A stretch of 64,000 nucleotides of DNA from Hemicentrotus pulcherrimus (taxonomy: Eukaryota > Echinodermata > Echinoidea > Camarodonta > Strongylocentrotidae). Both the position numbers and the translations under genes were made by a program. Below are positions 27,936 to 39,300 of this stretch, piece by piece; positions within the stretch are counted from its first letter, which is position 1; the number at the start of each line of letters is the position of its first letter. The stretch covers positions 23,026-87,025 of the forward strand of contig BEXV01000754.1 in the NCBI GenBank assembly GCA_003118195.1, read 5' to 3'. The notes beneath the pieces are model-generated. The model was not told where the DNA came from and ran no database searches. It saw only the letters and a program-made list of their open reading frames with translations.

Positions 27936-29720
27936 AGGATTTAATACCCCCACTCATTTGTTTTCTTCAATATTTTAAAACCAGCAAATTTAAAGTCTGT
28001 GGGTCCTTTGAAAAGTAATTTCCGCATATTTTCCAAATCCCCCCCCCCCAAAAAAAAATGATCTAATGAGGCCCGTGAAAAGAAGGAGGGACAAAAATGT
28101 TGGCGGAAAGCGGGAAAAACGAAAGATAATGAGGAAATCGTATAATACGACGATAATTGTTGAGCGAAGAAGGACAGTTTCAGAAAAGGAAATCACTCAC
28201 TGGAAAGGTCACACAAAGCATGCGCATTACAAGCCACCAGGGAGAGTCATGTACCGATGTTTTCATCTAACATCATTTCTTGATACCAACCGTAACTATT
28301 CTTATTATGAAGTACATCGTGTGGTTGACAACGATATCATGTCAACACATCCATTATGATGCCGAATTTGTCAATGTGAATCAAAAGTTTGCCCTAGTTT
28401 TGGATGATTCCGGAAATCTGGTTCACAGAGGGCACGATGCAAGAGGGGAGAGGGGTCACGGTAATGATTCCGTATTTATTCCAAGTTTATTTAAAAGACT
28501 CCACGGATAATCTACATGATAGATGTACCTGTAATCGATGGCAAATGCTGTTGGTTTGATTCGACTTTCATTCTATACAGAAGGGAACGTCATACATTGC
28601 ACAGGGGTAACATAAAGTGAGGGGGTATTTCTGAGAAAACAATTTTAAGCGATCATTTTGTTTTAAGGCCCGCTTTTCTATATCCCTGCAGACAATCTTT
28701 CCTTCCTCTCACGGGACTGATGGGGGGATGTATGCTGTCTATTTGAACGTTACGATTGACATTGATGTACTTGTGATCCTTTTCGTAAGATTCCGTTTGC
28801 ACTTATGTCAAGGGATAGAGCAACACATACTTGTGTAACGTAATGTATAACTTTAAGCTATACATCACACACCAAAAAATACAGTTGACACAAATCGGGT
28901 TGTCATATGACAAACGAAACATATTTTGATTCATTTTTCCTCTAATTACCTATATTTTTCCTTACTCTAAAGAAATATTTGAGAAGATGCAAGTTTGTTT
29001 ATTTTTAAGTGACAAAAAACTGTCATCAAAAGCAAGAACTTGACAGTAAACTCCTCTCGTAGGTTATGGGTCACGGTGAAATGACAACTTGAAAATATGA
29101 TTGATCATTTTGTCCCTTCATTTTACTGAGATACCGGTTAATTTCCAATTCTCGTGAATTTCTTTCCTTTTACAGCAATTTCGTTGTAATATTAGTCGAT
29201 AGTCATAGCTGTTATATTACATGTACTTGAAATATTTGTTAAAAAATGAGGAAATTAAAGCAGTATCTCGCAAAGTGTTCACTTCTACTATATTTACCAA
29301 TCTTACCAGTAGTAAAAAAGGGAAAGTTATCATTATGGAGATGCAACAAATATACCTTTTTAGTTTACACAGTTTAACGCTTTGGTCACACAAAGTGCAA
29401 TGATATAAAGCGAATTATCTGTATGTTCCATGCAGCAACACATTTTAGATTAGGAATATCTCGAGTGTTGAGTTATTAATGATGTTTTTCTTGTTGTCAA
29501 CGCGTTGACAGAGGCCAGAGAAAAGTGCGACGCCGAAATATTTCTCGACAATACCTCTCCAAATTGTTTATTTTTTCAAAAACAAAACGAAAATCATTTT
29601 TCATGATCTGCGTTTTTTTCTTCTACAGTCTTTGAATCAATTGTAAAAAAATATTAGTCTCCGGGGAAAACAAGTTATTGTGTCGATAGAGAGAAGAGAG
29701 CGGAAGACGGGGGGGGGGGG

Positions 29721-30024
29721 NNNNNNNNNNNNNNNNNNNNNNNNNNNNNNNNNNNNNNNNNNNNNNNNNNNNNNNNNNNNNNNNNNNNNNNNNNNNNNNN
29801 NNNNNNNNNNNNNNNNNNNNNNNNNNNNNNNNNNNNNNNNNNNNNNNNNNNNNNNNNNNNNNNNNNNNNNNNNNNNNNNNNNNNNNNNNNNNNNNNNNNN
29901 NNNNNNNNNNNNNNNNNNNNNNNNNNNNNNNNNNNNNNNNNNNNNNNNNNNNNNNNNNNNNNNNNNNNNNNNNNNNNNNNNNNNNNNNNNNNNNNNNNNN
30001 NNNNNNNNNNNNNNNNNNNNNNNN
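29721..30024. other. Assembly gap (304 N)
   Basis: It starts immediately after a run of 12 G, suggesting the gap was caused by a homopolymer or simple repeat. Confidence 1.
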
Positions 30025-33000
30025 GCATCGATGAGTACAGTGATATCAACAGAGAAAGAATGTGATCGGGGGAGAGTGAAGTATTGGTTAAAAGTCATTC
30101 GGTAATAATAATAAGTGGATGCTAAGAGGTGTACATGCAAGGTATGATAGCTAGCTATGTAACTGAGCTGACACACATCAATCATAACATACGTGAAATA
30201 TTTCACAGAGTCATGTATAAACATTGTTATGTTTTAGAAACAAGGAAGAATACTAACATTTGACAAGGGAGTAAGATGAATGGCCAATCAAAAGCTGGAT
30301 GTCATCTACGGGACATCGACCTAGACTGCATGCCAACCCCTCCAACTGTGATATATTTTAACGGATATGGAGATGTATTCAGGTAGAAAAGATGCAAGTC
30401 TGTTGGCGTTTTTTTTTCTCCCCAATATTTGTTTGTTTGTTTGTTGTTTTATGTTTTTGTTTTATGTAAGGTTTAATAGGTAAAAGTATAACCTATATAA
30501 ATAAACGCGTAAGGTTGTTGTTTTTATGTCAATTGAGTACTATCTCGTCACTCTAGTCTCTAGCACTATTGGAGCGAAAATGAATGAACCTTTTCCTCCA
30601 TATTCAGGCATTGTTTTACGCAGTAGAAGATTTCTACTAATTATTATTATAGTCACTACTGTTTCACCATATTTCATAGAAGTTCCCAAAAGAAGTGTTG
30701 AGCTAAATGTTCAGTGCAATAGTAAAATAATCAGTATAGCTGTGGGAGTAATAACAAAAGATGCAGTTTTTATTCTTCTTCTTACATTTGCGAGGTATAA
30801 GCATCTGAGTTAAGTGTTACACTGGGTCTAAAGTAGTCACCATTTGCTTGTGATAGGACAGTGACCTAGTTCATGGGAGTTTTCCTAAAATAAACCCTCT
30901 TTTAATGTTTAAAAATAGTAGGAATTCGATGCAGTCACCCATTACGCTTTGTCTTTACGCATGCCATAGAAACACGACCTTTGCTGCGTGACCTCCAAAT
31001 AAATAGTGAGAACGGGAAAAAACCTCACAAGCTTTCCATCCAGGATATTCCAACATCCACTGTACAACACTTCACATCAGCCTGGTATTTTTGAAACTTT
31101 CATAAATATTTAGACCATTGTTGATAAGCTCCAACGACTCAAGACAGATAAACTGACACTGATGACTGCCAACATGGTGCTCAAAATGAGTTCTTAGCGA
31201 GGAAAGCCAAGGTCATCGTAATGTCAAGAGCTCTAGGCCTTGGGTCATCGTTAAAAGGAGTTAATACCAGCTAGACCATACCCAAGCAACATGAGAAGCA
31301 TGCTAACTTTGAGCTGAAACATAGCAGAAACGTAACATTTTCCAAAATGTGTGTTTTTCGTTTACGTCATGATATTTATTTAATGTTGAACCATGAACAA
31401 AACTACGTTCGTTCTTTTTTACTATCTCTCACGTATGAACGTCACTTTTTACTGCTGACGAAATTTATAGCGATCACCTATTTTCACCTTCGTGAATTAA
31501 AAACGCCATTTTCGCTGTTTTTTTTTTTTCTTCATTTTACGCTTCACGCGGAAAGTGCATTCGTTGTGCAGTGCATAAATTACTCTGAATTACGATTTTT
31601 AAATTCACGTCTATCCTATTTTCGTACAGACTATTTCTTGAATTAAATAGAACGGTATTGCAATTCATATTCTATGCATCATGCTGCGATAATGATTTTG
31701 ATAAAGAGGTTCGGAAGTTGTAAGGATACAGAAGTTACATGATATTACACTTATGATAGTAGTTAGTATAAACTATAAATTGTCTACCAGACATGGAGAT
31801 ATTTAAGATTGAGTAAATACAATTCAGAGATAGACTCACTGTTGTTTAGAAGACATGAGGGATATCCAATATTTCAATCTTTGCACCTCTCTTATCACAT
31901 GATAACGGGATGAGTATCGTGTGGGTAATGTAAACGAGAAACTCTGCGGGAGAAGTAGGCATGGTCATGCACGATCGGAGGATACACGGGTGCGAGACAA
32001 CCCCCCTCTCTCTTATCTTCCCACGAGATGTAGTTGGGAGTTAGAATACAAAAAGATGGATTGGGATGGTGGGGAAAATCAAAGGTCAGGAGAAAAGTGT
32101 GTGTTTAATCAATGCTAACCATTTGGGAAATAGGTATCAAGTTCAGGGAAAAGGTGCAATTAATAAGAAGAAAGGATATTCCAGGTGTATGCAGACTAAT
32201 TCTTTCCTTTATTTTTAGTCGAAACATGTAAATTGATAAGGGTTTCTATTATGACATCTTTCTAGCAATAAACTATAATAAGGAAATTAATGTCCTTGTT
32301 TTCTTAGATGTCAAGTATCTATCACTCAAAATAAGTTTACATCTATGTTTGATTACAAAAAGTGAACAATGTTTTGTTCCGATACAGGTGATTCTTGTGA
32401 GAACAAAGTGAATGTTTTATTCACAGTTTCTATAATACTTTGAAATTGCCTGAGAATGTTGCACAGTGCGTGAGAACGGTTTGAATGTAGATGCCATTGT
32501 GGTATAGCTTAATTCAACAAATGTAAAGTTTGAAATATTTATTCTATACGGGACATACTCACGTTCAACGATTCGCTTCCACAGTTTCAACGATTTTTAT
32601 CACGGTGCCCCTATTAGATCAACACGAATTCCATCTGGTTTTACCATTTCATGTGGATGTGTAAGTTTATCAGACACTATCTTACGATTTTGGAGATCGT
32701 ACTCCAATACTGATTATAGTAAAGTCATCAAATTGATATCTAATTACACAGAGCAAACAAAGAAGTGCTTAGAAAGGCAATACAATCATACGAAATGTAA
32801 ATAAGTAGACGAATTACAAAGGATTTGAATACATATTCTAGTATCCCTGGATAGGGTTGATAAACTGTCGATCAGATTGTTGAGATTAGTATGATATTTC
32901 TTGTCAGTTATAGAGAGAAAAGCAAGGTTTGTAGATACAGAATGAGCCGAGAAACCAAGACTGGTGGTGTGATTTTAACATATTGGCTCAAGATAATTAT

Positions 33001-34326
33001 AGATGCGATACTATGATATAATCTATTACATTCCGACTCGGGGGAAGTGCCATATTTAATCACTTCAACAGTATAATGAACAATTTGAGTGTGTGATTAG
33101 ATGATTGTCTAAATTGCTTATAAAATAAAAGGTAAAACGGATCAACATGTGGTACAAGCACTCTTCTATCATTCACAGTGTATATTTATATTGTTTCTAT
33201 GCATATCATAATCCTCTCCTCTCTACACGACTTCGATTTAATTTAGGTTTGCTCAAATGTCCACAATCGCTTACCAGTCTCAGAGTAAATCGCTAGAAAT
33301 TATCTGGGCATTAAGGTGTGTGATCATCAATATAATTTGTACCGTTCTACGCAACTGAAATGCTGTCTTTTATTCCTTTGGAATAAATTGATTCAAATAG
33401 CGAAAAGTTCGTTCGTAAGTAATTTTGAGTAATTTTGTTATGGGGGGTGGGGGGGGGGTTCTTTGCTATTTTTGCAAATGATTTGAAATAATTCCGAATG
33501 TTGTGGTGTTTTGTTTTAAACCTGTGCCCCCTTGAAGAAGAAAAAATGGCGCCGCCGCTGTCTTCTAAGACCTCCTTAGTGGCTTCCAGTCTTATCTTGA
33601 GGCTGACGATGAAGAAGAGAGCGATATGAAAATATTCTCTATGTTTCCAGCCATTGATCATGTTGACTTACAAGTAATCGACCCCATATTGCAATCCAAG
33701 CTCCGAGCACTCACCAACAGGGTATACAAACAACACACGCTGCTAGCAAAACATCGCCATCGTGGTTCGCCCTATTGCTAACAAGGTCTAGCTATATTTG
33801 ATGTTTAGTTCTTGTTTTCTTTTGATATGACCGTTTTATGATCATAAATGACATGTTGATTTTTTTTATGAATGGAATTGTAATGGTAATTTCCGATCCG
33901 GTAGTTGGAGTTTAACGCCTCTGAGAGCAATTTGCCTGAAAGCGCAGACCTTGTACCCTATGGAGGGATGTTGGAAGTTAAAATGGAAAAATAATAATTG
34001 GAATTATTGCCGAAAATGTTCGACCTTTAATTTCGAAACAATAACATATCTGTAACGAATTATGTTTTTCTTTAATATTGGAGACAGAAAACCTTTTCAA
34101 AACAGATATTTTGTAAAATTAGAGAGAAAGAAAGAAAGAAAAAGTGACGTAGCGTCTTATCTTCATTTCTATAATGTTGAACTATTATTCATTTTAAGAT
34201 GTACAAATGCAATAGGCAAATATTCAACTCTTTCCCTTTGACAGGCCATTGTGCGCAAAAACGTAAAATATAATGTATTAATATTAATCGTTTCCTTCGT
34301 ATATGTATAATAGTTTCAGACATCAG
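30025..34326. other. No supported gene
   Basis: AT-rich sequence with scattered short ORFs that have no domain. G-rich run near 33440. The missing 5' exon(s) of the TSP-like gene could lie here or further upstream, but none was identified. Confidence 0.55.
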
Positions 34327-34485
34327 TGCCCTGTATTACAAAGAGGTTGAGATCAATCGCAACTTATTTGTGATTGATATCGATCACAACTATGTACATA
34401 AGAAAAGGTAGACTGCCAACTTGTGATTGATTTAGGGACTTGATATTGATTCGGATCAATATCAACTCTTTGTAAGACGGGGCCC
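34327..34485. mobile_element. Small MITE-like element
   Basis: The left end (tgccctgtattacaaagagg...gatcaat) and right end (atcaatatcaactctttgtaagacggggccc) form terminal inverted repeats of about 30 bp with mismatches. The 159-bp element also holds internal copies of the GAT(T/C)GATAT-type motif. It has no coding capacity. Confidence 0.6.
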
Positions 34486-34848
34486 AGATGTTTACATCTT
34501 TCGCTAACAACATATACTATACCAAATTGTCATATCGGAGCAACCATAAAGAGTGCATCACAGGAAGGTATAATTCTGTCAGGTCAACTTTTTACTTGGC
34601 TATTTTAGAGCATAACACTGGGTTGGTTTGGTATAATTGTAATGTCTTTTAAGCTGGAGGAACGAATTAATAAGGGAAAGGATTTTCTAAACCACAATCT
34701 TGTATTATATCTCTCTTCGTCCATCGTGCGTCAGAGTGCTCGTCTCAAGGATTATTCACCTGGCTTAGTTAAGGTCAAAGTGAGAAAGAGGTCATTAGGA
34801 CATGGCGTGAGCAGTAGCGGTTCTAGAGTGGGGCTTTTGTAGCTCTAG

Positions 34849-34875
34849 CCCCCCCCCCCCACACACACACACACG

Positions 34876-34910
<35 letters not shown>
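34849..34910. repeat. C12 tract followed by (AC)n microsatellite
   Basis: A run of C to 34860, then AC repeats with two short interruptions to about 34908. Confidence 0.95.
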
Positions 34911-34911
<1 letters not shown>

Positions 34912-35837
34912 AAGAGAGAAAATACTATTCTTCAACCCCCTAGTTTTTCTTGATTATAAATTAATTTGAGGGAGACACATTTTGAAAATTAACGCAGGAA
35001 CCCCAGCTCCAAAAGCACCCCCCCCCCCGAATTTTTTTTATTCCAGAACCGTGCCTGGTTGTGAGTTTGAACCATGTCAAGGTATCGATGTGAATTGATT
35101 TACGCAAATGCTTATTTTTTCTGGTCATGGTTATCATTCAATATGTGGACTTTACGAAGACATTTTTAAGGAGATACCCACACGTCCAGGTGATTTCATT
35201 ACATCGGTGATGATATACAGATCATGATTTTATATCAATTTTCGTACCTTCGTTGACCTAAACAAGCTCCAGCCACTTTCACTCACCAGTGGATATATTT
35301 TTTTTTAATTTGTATGAGACACTCACCAATATATGAAATGACACGTTTCAGGATACGGCGTAAGAATATGATGATGTCCACTGAACAGACCGATGAAATA
35401 TTTGATCTTCGCTTTCATGCTCAGGGATGTCTTTTCAATGACTAATGGTGCGATTCGACGAGAGATGTTAGAAAATTGATATCGAGTGGAAATACTTCAT
35501 ATATTTGTTCTTTTTACACTCATTGATAATGATCTTTCTCATATACCCAAGTGTTGTCTCGGCAGGAAATGCTTGAACGCTCACCGAAGGCTTGAGGAAT
35601 ATGTTTTAAAGGGAAAAGTGGCTTCCATTATTTTGAGCTCCAGGCATCAGTATTAAATACATTTTCTTAGAAATATGGTTCATTAATGGGACGGAAAGCA
35701 AAGAGATATTAGAAGAGGTAGTGTAATAAACGTCGGAAATGGAAATACATGTCCAATGTTTTAGATGTATCCTTGATATCAGGTCAGATCATCATGACGT
35801 ATCCCTTTTACAATTTTGATATTTTCAAAAAACTTTA

Positions 35838-35967
35838 TGGCCCGAATTCTAAAAAGCTAATACCTTACGCTGGGTTTAGGCTTCCGTTCAAAATCGGATT
35901 TAACGAAGGAAGTTATTCTGAGGACTAAGTTTTCCTTTTGTTAAACGTGATTTTAGAACCAGGGTCA
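35838..35967. mobile_element. Possible MITE with degenerate terminal inverted repeats
   Basis: The ends tggcccgaattctaaaaagc and gattttagaaccagggtca are partial reverse complements (ggnccngnnttctaaaa). The interior is noncoding. The repeat match is weak, so this is tentative. Confidence 0.35.
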
Positions 35968-36246
35968 AGTATAACTAAATCATTAGAATGTGGACCTATG
36001 GGTATATAGTTTTTGTCATAGTACATGTATAACTTTGTGACCCGTAAATTTCTTCAGTGATGATGTATCTTTAGACTTTCTATTTGAGACATTAACAAGT
36101 TTTCAAATGAACATCACTTTTATTTCCTTCTAATGAATTCTGTTTTTGGTTTTGTTTTTTTGTTTTTGTTCTTGTTTTATTTAATTTTGTCGCAGAAGGT
36201 TACTTATTATCCGTATCTCCTATCATTGTTCATATATCTCATTTAG

Positions 36247-36396
36247 GTTGGCGACCATGGGCGTCGTGGTCATCGTGTTCCAAGGAATGTGGAGCTGGTC
36301 ATCAGACTCGACGTCGAGTGTGTGTTCGTGATGTCCCCAATGCATGCGAGGGAGATGCCAAACAGAAACGACAATGCAATAACTTCGACTGTTCAG
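36247..36396 (+). CDS. Exon: thrombospondin type 1 repeat (TSR-1)
   Basis: A 150-bp phase 1-1 exon, preceded by catttag and followed by the good donor CAG|GTGAGT. It translates to a complete TSP1 module: WRPWASWSSC, then CSKECGAG, an RRR stretch, and closing Cys residues in CNNFDC, six Cys in total. Two overlapping WxxW motifs are potential C-mannosylation sites (family knowledge). The position before the second CysGly is Glu, so the usual O-fucose Ser/Thr (CxxS/TCG) is missing here, unlike the two later TSRs. It is the most 5' exon I can support. Further N-terminal exons must exist, because the exon begins inside a codon and has no start. Confidence 0.9.
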
Positions 36397-39300
36397 GTGA
36401 GTTCAAACAAATATCTTTGTACAGACACCGAAAAGTAAGACTTACTTTTCGGTGTCTCTGTACAAAGATATACTAAAGGGAACGGGAATTGTAAATGTCA
36501 AAATCTTTTCCGAGATTTGTAAACCCTAGTTTTGAAGGGAAATGGCGCGAAGAAGGGCAACTATGTGGAGCGTCGAAGCCCTACCCGTCTAACCTATTTT
36601 TTTGTTGTCTCCCATGTTGATCTGCGTAGCTGAAGTGATACCTGTAATGTTATCCTATGGAACGGATTTGATCGATTTACCACTATGAGATCATGGTTTC
36701 TTGTAAGAGTAATAGAGCTATAGGTTGTGTTGTCTTAAACAAAAATATATACTTTTTACCTTTTTGGTTTCGAGTATTGATCACAAAACATATCGAATGA
36801 TATTCTTGTCGGCTCTTATGCACGCCAAGAGATATGAGAAACAATGTTCTAGAATAAAATTCGATTTCGGGGTTCGACAGTTTATCTCAAATTAGGCTCT
36901 AAATGTAGCAGCATTTATCCATTCGTTTTATAATGCTGGATCATTCTATGTCTGAATTCCTATGATCTTCCTCTCCTCTTTAATTATATAATAACATTGT
37001 GGGGTGTTGCCCTTTCTTCTCCATTACAAATTGATCATGTTTTCATCACCACCACCAACATGGTTATGATCTTAGCAAGACATAATACAGCACAACTTTA
37101 ATTATTAATTTAATGAGATCGGTGTCATTGCATTATCCCTGTCATCACCGTCAAATTCAACGTTAACTCTATCGCGAACTCACTCGCCACCCCGATCGTC
37201 ACTCCGCTACCGCTGGATATCTGGATACCATCGGTTATCATCAACCACCTCCTCGCCCTCATCACAAGGCATCCATTCCCCTCTCAGTAAGAGGATAGCC
37301 TTGTCGCATAAGCGGTGGTATCACTCCCCTCGGAAGCGATGAACTCCATGAATGTCTTCTCCAAACATCACGCTAGACTGTACTAGAAAATAGGGACTTT
37401 TAGATTTGCATGGACTGATACGTGTGACGTCGATTCAAGGCAGTGCATTAAATGGACATCGACCGTAGCAATCCCCATTGTCTTCTTGTGAATCTAAAAG
37501 TCCCTAGTGATAGGGGGTGGATGACGTTTCGTCATGTATGGATAGGGGCGTTACCGGAACATGACCCAGATCTGATCGCAAAGACATTAAGAAACCAACC
37601 TGAGAACATTCTGACTGCCCTGAGCGTCGCCTATTGAAATGTGAAAATGTTACATAATCAGAAAATGATATCTACTGCAGGGTATTCACCACATCTACCA
37701 CCACCACCACATCTACCACCACCATCATCATCACCACCACAACCACTACCACAGCCACTACCACCTCTACCATCACCACCACCACCATCATCACCATCAC
37801 CACCACAACCACCACCTCTACCACCACAACCACCACCATCATCACCATCATCACCATCACCACCACAACCACCACCTCTACCACCACAACCACCACCATC
37901 ATCACCATCATCACCATCACCACCACAACCACAACCACCACCTCTACCACCACCACCACCACCATCATCACCATCATCACCACCACCACCACCACCATCA
38001 CCTCTACCACCACCACCACCACCATCATCACCATCATAACCACCACCATCACCTCTACCACCACCACCACCACCATCATCACCATCATCACCACCACCAC
38101 CACAACCACCACCATCATCACCACCACCACCACCAACATCACCTCTACCACCACCACCACCGCCATCACCAACAACACCATCACCATCACTACCACCTCC
38201 ACTACCATCACCATCACTACCACCACCAACACCACAACCACCTCTACTAATTCCACCACCACCATTACCTAGTACTTTTTGCCACCAGTGATACCCTCAT
38301 TTCTTTTGAGAAGAATGAATCTGAAATCATTATGATGCCCTTGAGATGGAAGTACCAAAGTTCTTCTGTACGACGTCGTAACCCCAAATTGAACCTTCCC
38401 TCTTCCAGACACCACTATACACGTGAACAGATGAAATAACGTTACTCATGGGTATCTGTTCGAATAAACATTTTCACTTCAGATGATGTCAATTTGATGA
38501 TTCTCACTGACTGACAGTCCTCTCGAGTGGAACTGAATGTGTCAAGTTTGGGGCTCAAGTCTGAACCCCCGCGACCTTGTTTTGAGGAAGGAGACGTACT
38601 AATGATCTCTCAAAGTACGAAACATTGTTGGGAAGAAAGTTCATGGAGAAGTCGGAGAGAGTGGGGTTACCCCGAGCTGTAAATGTCAACAAGTGATTCA
38701 CCTATCAAACTGTTTATTTTAACAATCTTCATGGACCACAAATTATATGAAATAATAGTCATGTTTATATTTTTGTATTGACACTTAACAACGCGGTATC
38801 AGTGTTGTCAAGCCTAATTGCCAAAGGAGGTTTGAAACGCGTCGAATCGCATCATAATAACGCACAAAACCTAGGTTTGAAACGCGTCGAAACGCGTCAT
38901 ATGACGAACATCAACACAAATTTGAAGACAAACCTCCCTAGTGAGTGTGGGCCTATATGATCACAAATTTAGTATCTTTATGATAACTACATCAAGGAAG
39001 CTTTTTAAAGAAAAAGGGAAATAAAAATGTGTAATTTTTGTCACCGTCCGTCGGTTTCTTTCTTTCTCTCTCTCTTGTCTATTAATTCGATAAATCGGTT
39101 TCTCTCTCTCTCTCTCTCTCTCTAGCTCTTTTATTTCCAATATCTCGTTCTCCTTCTCTCTCTCTCCCTATCTTTATCTCTCGCTTCCCTTCTCTCTCAC
39201 TCTTTATTTCTGTATCTCCCCCCTTCTCTCTCTTTTCTTCTCTTATGTATTCCCTTCTCTGTCTCTCTCTGTCTCTCTCTGTCTCTCACTGTATCTCACT

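Larger units (their letters stand above)
20861..29720. other. No supported gene
   Basis: It follows a LINE tail fragment. A 178-residue ORF (20777-21313) starts inside that LINE tail and shows no domain. Poly-T then poly-G with an n at 24959, two long purine-rich tracts (26.6 and 27.7-27.9 kb) and a C10-A9 run (28041) are the main features. The stretch ends in a G12 run at the second gap. Confidence 0.6.
34486..36246. other. Upstream of TSR-1: repeats, no exon identified
   Basis: It contains C12-(AC)n, a C9 run at about 35021 and the possible MITE at 35838. Sequences near 34816 (gcggttctag) and 35046 (ccagaaccgtgcc) are inverted relative to each other and may be ends of another decayed element. 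Confidence 0.5.

Noticed and set aside
36411..36471. microRNA precursor
   Set aside because: The hairpin has essentially no terminal loop and is a near-perfect palindrome, unlike a Drosha substrate. I kept it only as a structural finding.
37641..38265. Pro/Ser-rich ORF on + and 197-residue Val/Met-rich ORF on -
   Set aside because: Both are direct translations of the CCA/ATC triplet array; there are no splice sites or non-repeat coding parts.
37681..38270. CRISPR array
   Set aside because: The repeat is a continuous triplet microsatellite without spacers, in an animal genome.
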